A DNA stretch of 64,000 nt, taken from positions 94,402 to 158,401 of the forward strand of contig NZ_BAYB01000027.1 of assembly GCF_000685035.1 (NCBI RefSeq), in the 5' to 3' direction. This DNA is from Paraburkholderia ferrariae NBRC 106233. Lineage in GTDB: Bacteria; Pseudomonadota; Gammaproteobacteria; Burkholderiales; Burkholderiaceae. The notes under the pieces are model-generated. The model was not told where the DNA came from and did no database searches. It saw nothing but the letters and a program-made list of their open reading frames with translations. The position numbers and the translations under genes are program-made. Shown one piece after another: positions 46,301 through 55,654 of this stretch (the stretch's first letter is position 1; each line of letters starts with the position of its first letter).

Positions 46301-47920
46301 TGCATCGCCGAGAGCGAGGCCCAGCGCGCGCCAGGCTGGCTGGACTGGCTGCACGAACTGGCGCAGGTCGGCCGCGCGACGCGCCTGCCCATTGCGGCCA
46401 ACGAGACTGAACACGACGCGCTCTGGGTCGCCGCCGAACGGCTGAACTGGGTGCGCGCGGTCTATCCGCAGGCGCGCTGCGAGCCGCCGCTGCAGGCGCC
46501 GCCCGGCTACGACGAAAGCTGGACCGAAGACGCCGCGCTGATCGAACTGCTGCGCGCGCGGCTTTCGGGATTCGGGCCGCTTACCGTCGCACAGGTGGCG
46601 CGGCCGCTCGCGCTCGAAGCAAGCGTGGCCGCGCAGGCCCTCACGGCGCTGGAGGCACAGGGCTCGGTCATGCGCGGCCGCTTCACGCCGGGCGCGCGCG
46701 AAGAGGAGTGGTGCGAGCGCCATCTGCTCGCGCGCATCCATCGCTACACCGTGCGCAAGCTGCGGCGCGAGATCGAACCGGTGGAGCGTCACGACTTCAT
46801 GCGCTTCCTGTTCGAATGGCAGCACGTCGCGGCGCGCGGTTCGGGGCACGATGCGCTCGCCGGCACGATCGCCCAACTGGAAGGTTGGGAGGCTTCGGCA
46901 CTGGCATGGGAAGAGGAGATCCTGCCGGCTCGCATCGACGATTTCACGCCGATGCTGCTCGACGACCTGTGCCGCTCGGGGCGCCTCGCGTGGGGGCGTC
47001 TGCCCTCGCGCACGGGCGCGGGATCGACGGTGCGCAGCACGCCGGTCGTGCTCCTGCCGCGGCGCGAACTCGCACGCTGGACCGCGCTCGTCGATGCACC
47101 CGACCCCGCCGGTTTGCCGCCCCGCACGCAGCGGGTCTACGACGCCCTGCTGCGGCACGGCGCGATGTTCTTCGACGAACTGGCGGCCGACGCGCATCTG
47201 CTCGGCGTCGAACTGGAGAACGCGCTGGGCGAGCTCGTGGCCGCGGGCCTCGTGAACGCCGATAGCTTCGCGGGCCTGCGCGCGCTCGTGAAGCCTGCCG
47301 CAAAACGCAACGCACACGCGGGGCGCAGGCGGCCGCGCGGCTTTGCACCGCTCGTGGGCGGGATGGCCGACGCGGGACGCTGGGCGGTGTTAAGACGCAT
47401 CGATACACCCGTTGAAGAAGCTGGCGAAAACGCACCCGCCGCACGCCGTCCTGTCGCCGACCCCGAGTTGCTCGAACACGTCGCCAACGTGCTGCTGCGC
47501 CGCTACGGCGTGGTGTGCTGGCAATTGCTGATACGCGAGGCGGCGTGGTTGCCGCCCTGGCGCGATCTGCTGCGCGTGCTGCAACGCATGGAAGCGCGCG
47601 GCCACGTGCGCGGCGGGCGCTTCGTCACTGGCCTGTCGGGCGAGCAGTTCGCGCTGCCCGAGGCCGTGGCGCTCCTGCGCGAAGTGCGCCGGCGCGGGCC
47701 CGGCGAGGGAACGCTGATATGCGTGTCGGCCACCGACCCGCTCAATCTGGCCGGCACGCTGCTGCCCGGCGAAAAAGTGCCCGCCGTGGCGGGCAACCGC
47801 CTCGTATTCCGCGACGGCGTGCCGGTGGCGACGCTCGTCGCCGGACGCTTCGCATTCCTTGGCGATTTCGACGAAACGACGCGAGCCGCGCTGCAGGCGC
47901 GGCTCGCACGTCCTTATTGA
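43319..47920 (+). CDS. lhr: Lhr-family ATP-dependent DNA helicase
   Basis: 1533 residues, the length of long Lhr proteins (about 1500). The superfamily-2 motifs are in order: Walker A APTGSGKT (82-89), SPLKALSNDIRLNLERPL, VTTPESLYVLL, VDEIHALAGNKRG (about 205), GLSATQKPIE, then VLVATASLELGIDIGDVDLV and QRVGRSGH. The Lhr winged-helix and beta-barrel core and a long C-terminal region with tandem winged-helix repeats follow. It is a 3'-5' DNA-repair helicase. A second possible start is at 43364 (MTSLTSAT). It marks the right-hand end of the accessory region. Confidence 0.93.
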   Translation: MLTLENRVSALIYARMTSLTSATANPETAAETGPEAGAADNVLARFHPAVAAWFRRSFAGPTPAQCAAWPLIAAGQATLVAAPTGSGKTLTAFLAALDELVREGLENGGALPDATLVIYVSPLKALSNDIRLNLERPLEGIAQELVRLGLPPVEIRSAVRTGDTPQPERAALRKRAPHILVTTPESLYVLLGSASGRRMLATARSVIVDEIHALAGNKRGCHLALSLERLDALCGRRLLRIGLSATQKPIESVARFLVGMSGDPQAPPACEIVDVGHARARDLAIELPPVPLEAVMANDVWERVYDRMAELVAQHRTTLVFVNTRRMAERVARHLTDRLGAEAVAAHHGSLAREHRFDAEQRLKRGDLRVLVATASLELGIDIGDVDLVCQIGSPRSIAGFLQRVGRSGHQVGGTPKGRLFPISRDDLIECAALLDCVQRGELDRLAVPHAPLDVLAQQIVAEAACEDWDEDALFALVRRATPWATLERAQFDAVLHMLAEGYTSRHGPRAAYLHRDAVHRVLRGRRGAQLVALTSGGTIPDNADYAVLLEPQAIQIGTVNEDFAVESLAGDVFQLGNASYRILRIEAGRVRVEDAQGQPPNIPFWLGEAPGRSDELSFAIGRLRAHVEQLLSGEAAPALAGKENSGGPTPPEAACEAGLAVSCVCEPGSAPAAQPSAGSAAPGVERVCAWLCTTPGLGEAAARQIAEYLARAHAALTALPTHDTLVMERFFDESGGTQLVIHSPYGSRINRAWGLALRKRFCRQFNFELQAAATEDAIILSLTGAHSFALDEVWRYLHSNTAGHLLVQALLDAPLFGVRWRWNATTALALPRQTGGRKTPPQIQRMRSEDLLAAVFPDQVACVENLAGEREIPRHPLVDQTLDDCLHDAMDTEGWLALLKRIEAHEVRLVARDLSAPSPLAAEILTARPYAFLDDAPIEERRTQAVLSRRLRDPDSADDLGALDAEAIAGVREEAWPQARDAHEMHDALMTLDCIAESEAQRAPGWLDWLHELAQVGRATRLPIAANETEHDALWVAAERLNWVRAVYPQARCEPPLQAPPGYDESWTEDAALIELLRARLSGFGPLTVAQVARPLALEASVAAQALTALEAQGSVMRGRFTPGAREEEWCERHLLARIHRYTVRKLRREIEPVERHDFMRFLFEWQHVAARGSGHDALAGTIAQLEGWEASALAWEEEILPARIDDFTPMLLDDLCRSGRLAWGRLPSRTGAGSTVRSTPVVLLPRRELARWTALVDAPDPAGLPPRTQRVYDALLRHGAMFFDELAADAHLLGVELENALGELVAAGLVNADSFAGLRALVKPAAKRNAHAGRRRPRGFAPLVGGMADAGRWAVLRRIDTPVEEAGENAPAARRPVADPELLEHVANVLLRRYGVVCWQLLIREAAWLPPWRDLLRVLQRMEARGHVRGGRFVTGLSGEQFALPEAVALLREVRRRGPGEGTLICVSATDPLNLAGTLLPGEKVPAVAGNRLVFRDGVPVATLVAGRFAFLGDFDETTRAALQARLARPY

Positions 47921-47947
47921 ACCAGCGAACCAGCGAACCAGCGAACC
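47920..47947. repeat. Short tandem repeat after lhr
   Basis: Three copies of the 9-base unit AACCAGCGA plus a partial fourth lie directly after the lhr stop. Intergenic; no obvious role. Confidence 0.6.
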
Positions 47948-47977
47948 GGCTTCGCCGGGGTAAAAACCCGCCCGCCC

Positions 47978-50605
47978 TCAGCGGGCCTTCGCGAAATGCC
48001 CGCGCACGCGCAAGCCGTTCGCGACGACGAGCAGGCTCGCGCCCATGTCCGCAAACACCGCCATCCAGAGCGTCGCCTCGCCCGCCAGCGCGAGCACGAG
48101 AAACACCACCTTGATGCCGAGCGCGAGGGCGATGTTCTGCGTCAGCACGCCCGCCACCTTGCGGCTCAGGCCGATGAACGCGGCGATCTTGCGCGGGTCG
48201 TCGTCCATGATCGCGACGTCGGCGGTTTCGAGCGCCGTGGCGGTGCCCGCCGCGCCCATGGCGAAGCCGATGTCGGCACGGGCAAGCGCCGGTGCGTCGT
48301 TGACACCGTCGCCGACCATCCCCGTCATGCCGCGCTGCGCCGCCAGCCCGGCCACCGCGTCCTGCTTGTCTTGCGGCAGCAGATCGCCGCGCGCGTCGTC
48401 GATGCCGAGCGGGCCCGCAATCGCGCGCGCCGTTGCCGGGTTGTCGCCCGTGAGCATCACGGTCTTCACGCCGAGCGTCTTCAGCGCGCGCACCGCCGCC
48501 CCGCTTTCGGGCCGCGCCGCATCCGCCACGGCGAACACCGCAACCGGTGCCTGCGGCGAGCACAGCACGACGGCGGTCTTGCCCGCCCCTTCGAGCGTGG
48601 CAAGCGTGGTTTCGAGTTCCACCGAGCACAGGCCCAGCTCTTCCACGAGGCGATGGTTGCCGAGATGCCAGAACGGCCCCGCCCTGTCCGGACCGTCGAT
48701 GCGGGCCTTCACGCCGCGGCCGTCGAGCACGGCGAAATCGTCGATGCGCACGAGTGCGTCGCCCAGCTGGCGCGCGCGCCAACCCGACACGATCGCGCGG
48801 GCCACCGGATGGGTGCTCGGCTCGTCGAGGCTCGCGGCAATGTTGAGCGCTTCTTCGACCGGCAGGCCGTTCAGCGCGATCGCATCGGTGAGCACGGGCG
48901 CGCCGCGCGTGAGGGTGCCGGTCTTGTCGAACGCGACGACCTTCAGGAGACGGCCGCGTTCGAGCCACACGCCGCCCTTCACCAGCATGCCGTGGCGCGC
49001 GGCGGCCGCGAGACCGCTCACTACCGTCACGGGCGTGGCGACCACGAGCGCGCACGGACACGCGATCACGAGCAGCACGAGCGCCTTGTAGAGCCAGTCG
49101 GACCACCCGCCGCCGAAGACGAAAGGGCCGCCCGCGGCGATCAGCACGGCGAGCACGACCACGGCCGGCGTGTAGAAACGCGCGAACTGATCGACGAAAC
49201 GCTGGGTGGGCGCGCGCTGCGCCTGCGCCTCCTGCACGGCCGCGGCGATGCGCGCGAGCGTGCTGTCGCCGGCCGCGGCGGTCACGACGGCTTCCAGCAC
49301 GCCATCGACGGCGATGCTGCCCGCGTACAGCGGGTCGCCCGCGGCTTTGTCGACGGGGAGGCTTTCTCCGGTGATAGGCGCCTGGTCGAGCGCCGCGCGG
49401 CCGGCCACCACGCGCGCGTCGAGCGGCACGCGCGTGCCGGTGCGCACGCGAATGCGGCTGCCGATCGTCACTTCGCCCACCGCGCGGGTGAGCCACTGAC
49501 CGGCGCCGCGCGGCGCATCGGCAGCAGCCCGGGCGCCGTCGCCCTGCCAGACTTCCGCCGTATCGGGCGCGAGCGCCGTGAGGGCGCGTATGGCCTGGCG
49601 CGCGCGTTCGAGCGAAAGCGCCTCGATCTCCTCCGCCAGCGCGAACAGGAACACCACCATCGCCACTTCGGGCCACTTGCCGATGGCGACGGCACCGACC
49701 ACCGCCAGCGACATCAGGAAGTAGATGTTGATCGTGAGGTTCCTGAGCGCGATCCAGCCTTTGCGCAGGGTCGGCAGACCGGCGCACAGCAGCGAAACCA
49801 CCGCGCACGCGAGCACCGGCAGCGCGGCGTCCTGCCCCGTGGTCCAGGCAAGCACCTCGGCCAGCACGGCGGCGACGCCGCTCGCCGCGAGCAGCAGTTT
49901 CTGGCGCACGCCGAGACGCGGGGCTTCGGAACTGGAGGCGGCCGGGGCGGAGTCGTCGAGAACGCGTGGCGCCATGTCGAGGGCCTTCAAGGCGACGACG
50001 AGCACTTCGGTGTCGTCGAGGCGGTGATGGACCGTCAGCTCGCGCGAGAGCAGGTTGAAGTCGAGACGCACGACGCCGGGCATCGGTTCGATGCGGTTGC
50101 GGATCAGCCGCTCCTCGGTCGGGCAGTCCATATTGTCGATGCGATAGCGCGCGCGCCGCGTGCCATCCGGTGCCGGAGGCGGCGGCGCGGCAGGGGCGGT
50201 GGCGTGGTCGTGGCCATGACAGCAGGCGTGGGCCAGGGGATCGGTGTGGTCGTGGGCGTGGCGATGGTCGTGATCATGCCCATGCCCGCGCCCATGCCCA
50301 TGGTCATGCCCGTGGTCGTGGTCCTGCACCTGGCCATGCTCATGATCGTGGTCGTGCCCGCACGCCTGACCACGATCGTGTGCATGATCCCCATCGCGGC
50401 CTTTCACCTCCCGGCGATCCGACCGCGAACCCGTTTCATGATCGTGAGCGCAACCGCCAGCGCATTCGCCGTCCACCACCGCAAGTCCGGCCGCGTTCGC
50501 CTCGTCCCGCGCCGCCGCGCCCCCGGACGGCTCTCCCGCCTGCCCGTCGAGACGCGCCCGATACCGCTGCCCTGCGGCAAACCGCAACTTGAAGCCCATG
50601 ACCAT
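47978..50605 (-). CDS. cadA: Cd/Zn/Pb-translocating P-type ATPase with His-rich N-terminus
   Basis: 875 residues from ATG 50605 (MVMGFKLRFA). Residues about 50-135 form a metal-binding leader rich in His, Asp and Gly (repeated HDHD and GHGH). An HMA domain (RYRIDNMDCPTEERLIRNRI) comes next, then the P1B ATPase: TGESLPVDKAAGDPL, the CPC of VIACPCALVVATPV in TM6, the phosphorylated Asp in DKTGTLTRG, the HP motif STHPVARAI and GDGVNDAPALARAD. It pumps soft divalent cations out of the cytosol. The operator and cadR lie divergently upstream. Confidence 0.93.
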   Translation of the reverse strand: MVMGFKLRFAAGQRYRARLDGQAGEPSGGAAARDEANAAGLAVVDGECAGGCAHDHETGSRSDRREVKGRDGDHAHDRGQACGHDHDHEHGQVQDHDHGHDHGHGRGHGHDHDHRHAHDHTDPLAHACCHGHDHATAPAAPPPPAPDGTRRARYRIDNMDCPTEERLIRNRIEPMPGVVRLDFNLLSRELTVHHRLDDTEVLVVALKALDMAPRVLDDSAPAASSSEAPRLGVRQKLLLAASGVAAVLAEVLAWTTGQDAALPVLACAVVSLLCAGLPTLRKGWIALRNLTINIYFLMSLAVVGAVAIGKWPEVAMVVFLFALAEEIEALSLERARQAIRALTALAPDTAEVWQGDGARAAADAPRGAGQWLTRAVGEVTIGSRIRVRTGTRVPLDARVVAGRAALDQAPITGESLPVDKAAGDPLYAGSIAVDGVLEAVVTAAAGDSTLARIAAAVQEAQAQRAPTQRFVDQFARFYTPAVVVLAVLIAAGGPFVFGGGWSDWLYKALVLLVIACPCALVVATPVTVVSGLAAAARHGMLVKGGVWLERGRLLKVVAFDKTGTLTRGAPVLTDAIALNGLPVEEALNIAASLDEPSTHPVARAIVSGWRARQLGDALVRIDDFAVLDGRGVKARIDGPDRAGPFWHLGNHRLVEELGLCSVELETTLATLEGAGKTAVVLCSPQAPVAVFAVADAARPESGAAVRALKTLGVKTVMLTGDNPATARAIAGPLGIDDARGDLLPQDKQDAVAGLAAQRGMTGMVGDGVNDAPALARADIGFAMGAAGTATALETADVAIMDDDPRKIAAFIGLSRKVAGVLTQNIALALGIKVVFLVLALAGEATLWMAVFADMGASLLVVANGLRVRGHFAKAR

Positions 50606-50643
50606 GGCCCTTATCTCCCAAAAGTGACACAATCATTGAACAG

Positions 50644-50660
50644 CCTGTAGCGGCTACAGG
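50644..50660. promoter_or_regulatory. CadR/MerR-type operator and ATPase promoter
   Basis: A 17-base perfect dyad (CCTGTAGC-G-GCTACAGG) lies between the divergent ATPase and cadR genes. On the minus strand a TTGACC -35 element begins just before it and the distance to a TCAATG -10 is about 20 bases, the over-long spacer typical of MerR-family promoters that are twisted into use by the metal-bound regulator. Confidence 0.8.
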
Positions 50661-50687
50661 GTCAAGCCATTTTTGGGAGCCACGAGC

Positions 50688-51179
50688 ATGAGGATCGGAG
50701 AACTGGCGCGCCTCGCTCACTGCGATGTCGAGACGGTGCGCTTTTACGAGCGCGAGGGATTGCTGGAAGAGCCGGCCCGCGAAACCAACGGCTATCGCAG
50801 CTATGCGGCCGCGCACGTCGCCCAGCTCAATTTCATCCGCCACTGCCGCTCGCTGGGGATCGGGCTCATGGACATCCGCATGCTGCGGCGTTTCCAGGTG
50901 GATCCGAGCCAGCCCTGCGACGAAGTGAACCAGCTCATCGACTGCCAGATCGAGCGCATCCATCTGCAGATCGAGTCGATGCGCACGCTGGAGCAGCAGT
51001 TGCGCACGCTGCGCGATACCTGCCACGCGCACGACCGGCGCAGCAGCGAATGCGGAATCATGAAGAATCTGGAGCAGCCGATGGACGAGGAATCCTGCTC
51101 CTGCCACGCGGAAGCGCATCCGCACACTGGCGAGGACCTGCCGCAGCAGGCCGGGCAGGCGCCAGCGGCGCATCCGTGA
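50688..51179 (+). CDS. cadR: MerR-family Cd(II)/Pb(II)-responsive regulator
   Basis: 163 residues. The MerR HTH starts at MRIGELARLAHCDVETVRFYEREGLL, and a long dimer helix follows. Metal-site Cys are present at the start of the helix (QPCDEVNQ) and in the CHAHDRRSSECGIM loop, as in CadR/PbrR. The C-terminal end has HxH and CSCH groups. The start at 50688 has GGGAG eight bases upstream; an ATG-free upstream extension to 50673 is not preferred. It controls the divergent ATPase. Confidence 0.9.
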   Translation: MRIGELARLAHCDVETVRFYEREGLLEEPARETNGYRSYAAAHVAQLNFIRHCRSLGIGLMDIRMLRRFQVDPSQPCDEVNQLIDCQIERIHLQIESMRTLEQQLRTLRDTCHAHDRRSSECGIMKNLEQPMDEESCSCHAEAHPHTGEDLPQQAGQAPAAHP

Positions 51180-51293
51180 GGATTCCGGCGCCAGCCGGAA
51201 GAAGTCTGGCGCAGTGACGCGGCCGCCCCGCCATGGGGCGGCCGTCTGCCAGCAAAAGTCAGCGAAAGTGCAAACCCGACGGTCGCCAGCCCC

Positions 51294-52754
<1,461 letters not shown>

Positions 52755-52982
52755 GGTGGGAGCCCCCTGCGATGAAAAACCAGATGATAGACCCGTTCCC
52801 CGGGTGCCGATATTCCTCTGGCCAATTGGCCAGGGGAATACCGCTGTGCCGCTGTGCCGGTGCGCCGCCGCGTCTGCGAAGCCCGCCGCAAGCGGGGGGT
52901 ATTCCGCGCGCCGCCCGATTTGGGGCGACAATACGTAATTGCGCTGTCGTACGGCGCCCACTCTTTCCCCGGGAGGAACGAC

Positions 52983-53312
52983 ATGGCGAGCCACTCCGTC
53001 TTCGAAGTCGTCGTCCTCGTCGTGGCGGTGGCACTCTATTTTCTGCCTGCGCTCGTCGCCGACCGGCGCCGGCGCCGCGATCTCCTGATCATCGCCATGG
53101 TCAACGCCGTGCTCGGCTGGACGGTGATCGGCTGGCTGCTCGCGCTCTACTGGGCGTTCCAGCCGAACCCGCCGGTCGATCTCGTCAAGCAGACGAAGGA
53201 CCGCGAGCGCCGCCTCGGCATGGGCCTCTTTTCGCGCAAGCTCTCCGACCGCATTGCGGCGCGCGCCGCGCGCGGCAGCGGCGGCGGCAACCGCAAAGGC
53301 CCGTTGCAATAA
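52983..53312 (+). CDS. Superinfection-immunity-like small membrane protein
   Basis: 109 residues with two TM segments: FEVVVLVVAVALYFLPALVA and LLIIAMVNAVLGWTVIGWLLALYWAF, followed by a basic C-terminal tail. This is the pattern of the superinfection immunity (T4 Imm) family, widespread in bacterial genomes, where an anti-phage role is not shown. GGGAGGAA lies just before the ATG. Confidence 0.8.
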   Translation: MASHSVFEVVVLVVAVALYFLPALVADRRRRRDLLIIAMVNAVLGWTVIGWLLALYWAFQPNPPVDLVKQTKDRERRLGMGLFSRKLSDRIAARAARGSGGGNRKGPLQ

Positions 53313-53374
53313 TTCGAAGTCCCAGGCGAGCGCACGCACCGCCTGGGTAATCCCCCCTCTATGGAGCCCGCCCC

Positions 53375-54007
53375 ATGCATCACGCCGCCCCGCTCTTGGC
53401 CTTCGCCGCCGTTTCGCTCGGCATGGCGCTCACGCCTGGACCGAACATGATCTATCTGATCTCGCGCTCGATCTGCCAGGGGCGCAAGGCCGGCCTGATC
53501 TCGCTGGGAGGCGTTGCGCTCGGCTTCGTGTTCTACATGCTGTGCGCGGCCTTCGGCATTACCGCGCTCCTGATGACGGTGCCTTTCGCCTACGACGCGC
53601 TGCGCCTCGGCGGCGCGCTCTATCTGGTGTGGCTCGCGTGGCAGGCGCTCAAGCCGGGCGGCCGCTCGCCCTTCCAGGTGCGCGAGCTCACGCCGGACAG
53701 GCCGCGCAAGCTGTTCCTGATGGGCTTCGTGACGAACCTGCTGAACCCGAAGATCGCGATTCTCTATCTCTCGCTGCTGCCGCAGTTCATCGATCCGCAC
53801 CAGGGCAGCGTGCTGGGCCAGTCGCTCGTGCTGGGGGCGATCCAGATTGCGTTGTCGATCAGCGTGAATGCCACGGTTGCCGTGACGGCAGGCACCATTG
53901 CCGCCTTCCTGGCCGGCCGCCCGACGTGGCTCGTGGTCCAGCGCTATCTGATGGGCACGGTGTTGGCGGGACTCGCCGTCAAGATCGCAGCGGAAGGCCG
54001 GCGCTAG
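53375..54007 (+). CDS. LysE-family exporter
   Basis: 210 residues and six TM segments. The N-terminal LGMALTPGPNMIYLISRSICQGRKAGL is the signature of LysE/RhtB transporters, and NLLNPKIAILYLSLLPQF of TM4. It exports amino acids or related solutes. The 62-base gap from the preceding gene allows joint transcription. Confidence 0.9.
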   Translation: MHHAAPLLAFAAVSLGMALTPGPNMIYLISRSICQGRKAGLISLGGVALGFVFYMLCAAFGITALLMTVPFAYDALRLGGALYLVWLAWQALKPGGRSPFQVRELTPDRPRKLFLMGFVTNLLNPKIAILYLSLLPQFIDPHQGSVLGQSLVLGAIQIALSISVNATVAVTAGTIAAFLAGRPTWLVVQRYLMGTVLAGLAVKIAAEGRR

Positions 54008-54123
54008 GCTGAGAGGTCAACGCCTGGAAGCGAGCGCCAGGGCCCGCCCTCTTTTGCAGCGTTACCGCAGCGTTCCGGGCAGGCCAGCCGGCCGATGCTG
54101 CTGCGGCACCCGCGGCACCTGCG

Positions 54124-54411
54124 TTATACGCGGCTTGCCGACGCGCGCGTAGCGTCCACGCGCAGCTTGACCGAGCCTGCGGGAATGGAGCGCGGCTCGA
54201 TGCGGATCATGTCCTCGGCGAACATGTCCTGGCGCAATTCGCCGTGTTCGTCGAACCATTGGCAGATCAGCCAGTGACCCGCGGCGAAGCCGACCGGCCC
54301 GGCATACATGACGGTCATGCGTGGACCGCCGGATTTGAGGGTGACAACGTCGCCAATGCCGGCCATAGCGGCGCGCGGGCTTTCGGCAACGTCGATGGTC
54401 GTATCAAGCAT
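54124..54411 (-). CDS. YodC/DUF2158-like protein
   Basis: 95 residues: IGDVVTLKSGGPRMTVMYAG, then HWLICQWFDEHGELRQDMFAEDMI. This is the DUF2158 (YodC) core, a small SH3-like barrel of unknown function. An N-terminal and C-terminal extension of about 15 residues each flank it. Convergent with the LysE gene. Confidence 0.8.
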   Translation of the reverse strand: MLDTTIDVAESPRAAMAGIGDVVTLKSGGPRMTVMYAGPVGFAAGHWLICQWFDEHGELRQDMFAEDMIRIEPRSIPAGSVKLRVDATRASASRV

Positions 54412-54991
54412 GTGGATCCCCGGAAATTGGGTTGAGGCGATCCCTGGCTGGGCACTGCGTTTTCGCCAGGATCTTTCCCTGCATTTCCCCGTTTTGTGCG
54501 CCGGTTCGTCGATAATCCCTGCCCGGCTTTTTATAGGTCTGGCAAGACTAACAACACGAATTACTCAGCGCAAGCGATTTTTAGAAAAAATGCATGAAAC
54601 CGGATTTTCCCTGATATGCCGGAGTGCGGAAATAATCGCCCCAGCATAAATTACCCTGCGAGCCGGCTCAGCCAGGTAAAAGCTGCTGCCGCAAAAGCGC
54701 CGTGGCACCGGCTGTGCGGCCATTTGCGGCCCGGCTTGCGGCACCGCAAAAATCCCGGATTACCCGACGAAAGCTCGCCGTATCGCGTAACATAATTACC
54801 CGGATAAGTTTTTCGGCTCGCACTGCTGAAAACGTTTCCTCGTCGCCTTTCCGCCCGGTCGTTTTATTTTATGGAGCGGCTTTTTGAGCACTTCATTAAA
54901 TCGGGAATCGGAATTAGCCATACTATTTAATCGACGGCGCCGAAATATCGCCGTCACATTTTCCCGGGTCCGCGCCACGCATTGCCCCGCT
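54412..54991. other. Intergenic stretch, no gene seen
   Basis: Some 580 bases, A/T-richer than the surroundings, with no ORF that has both a ribosome site and family-like sequence. It must contain the promoter for the YodC-like gene; otherwise I see nothing in it. Confidence 0.6.
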
Positions 54992-55001
54992 CCAAAAAGC
55001 G

Positions 55002-55034
55002 AACGCCCCATCCAGACGATCCGGATGGGGCGTT
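55002..55034 (-). terminator. Intrinsic terminator of the C45/aminotransferase/CMD operon
   Basis: A perfect 12-bp stem (AACGCCCCATCC at 55002-55013 with 55023-55034) and 9-base loop. On the minus strand it is followed within five bases by T5, and it lies 25 bases after the stop of the last gene. Confidence 0.8.
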
Positions 55035-55059
55035 CTTCTGGCGGCAGCAGCCGGGCCGC

Positions 55060-55626
55060 CTATTCGGGGAACGGCAGCGTCTCCTGGCCCTGCGCGCGCA
55101 TTCCGAACGCGTTCAGCGTCATCGCCACCAGCGCGTAGTAGCCGAGCAGCCCGACCAAATTCACCGTCACCTCGCGCCCGAAGCGCTCCATCGCGCGCGC
55201 ATAGGTTGCGTCGGATACGCGTTTCGCATCGTATAACTCGGTCGCGAACGCGTAGATGAGCGCGTCGTCCGGTTCCTCGAACTGCGGTTCGCCCCCGTTG
55301 CGGATCTGCTCCGCCAGCGCGGCGGGCACGCCTGCCTCCAGCGCGATCGGATAGTGGATGTACCACTCGGCCTGGGCCTGCCAGCGCGCCGCCGTCACGA
55401 GAATCGCGAGTTCGGAAAGACGCAGCGGCAAGCCCGTGCGGTACCGGCAAAACGCGCCCAGCCGCTGGGCATGCTGTGCGAGTTCGGGGCTGTAGATCCA
55501 GCCGAGGAACGGCCCGTTCAGGTTGCCGCGCGGCCCGGAGAGGATTTCGTCGAGCACGGCCTTCTGCTCGGGCGACGCCTGTGCGGCGTCGAATGCGGGC
55601 AGCCGCGGGTTCTGCGATTGCGTCAT
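55060..55626 (-). CDS. Carboxymuconolactone decarboxylase-like (AhpD-fold) protein
   Basis: 188 residues: FLGWIYSPELAQHAQRLGAF, LRLSELAILVTAARWQAQAEW, then HYPIALEAGVPAALAEQIR. This is the AhpD/CMD helical fold. The usual CxxC is absent; Glu and His (E of SELAIL and the QAEWYIHYP stretch) match the metal-independent CMD branch. It is the last gene of an operon after the aminotransferase (28-base gap), so it may act on a product of that pathway. Confidence 0.82.
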   Translation of the reverse strand: MTQSQNPRLPAFDAAQASPEQKAVLDEILSGPRGNLNGPFLGWIYSPELAQHAQRLGAFCRYRTGLPLRLSELAILVTAARWQAQAEWYIHYPIALEAGVPAALAEQIRNGGEPQFEEPDDALIYAFATELYDAKRVSDATYARAMERFGREVTVNLVGLLGYYALVAMTLNAFGMRAQGQETLPFPE

Positions 55627-55654
55627 AAAGGACTCCGTGAATGTGGGGCCGCGC

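Noticed and set aside
47996..50650. 884-codon plus-strand frame opposite the metal ATPase
   Set aside because: Mirror frame of a well-defined P-type ATPase; composition is typical of a shadow.
52983..53312. Phage defence gene
   Set aside because: The superinfection-immunity-like family is common in bacterial chromosomes without phage context, and no other phage or defence genes are next to it.
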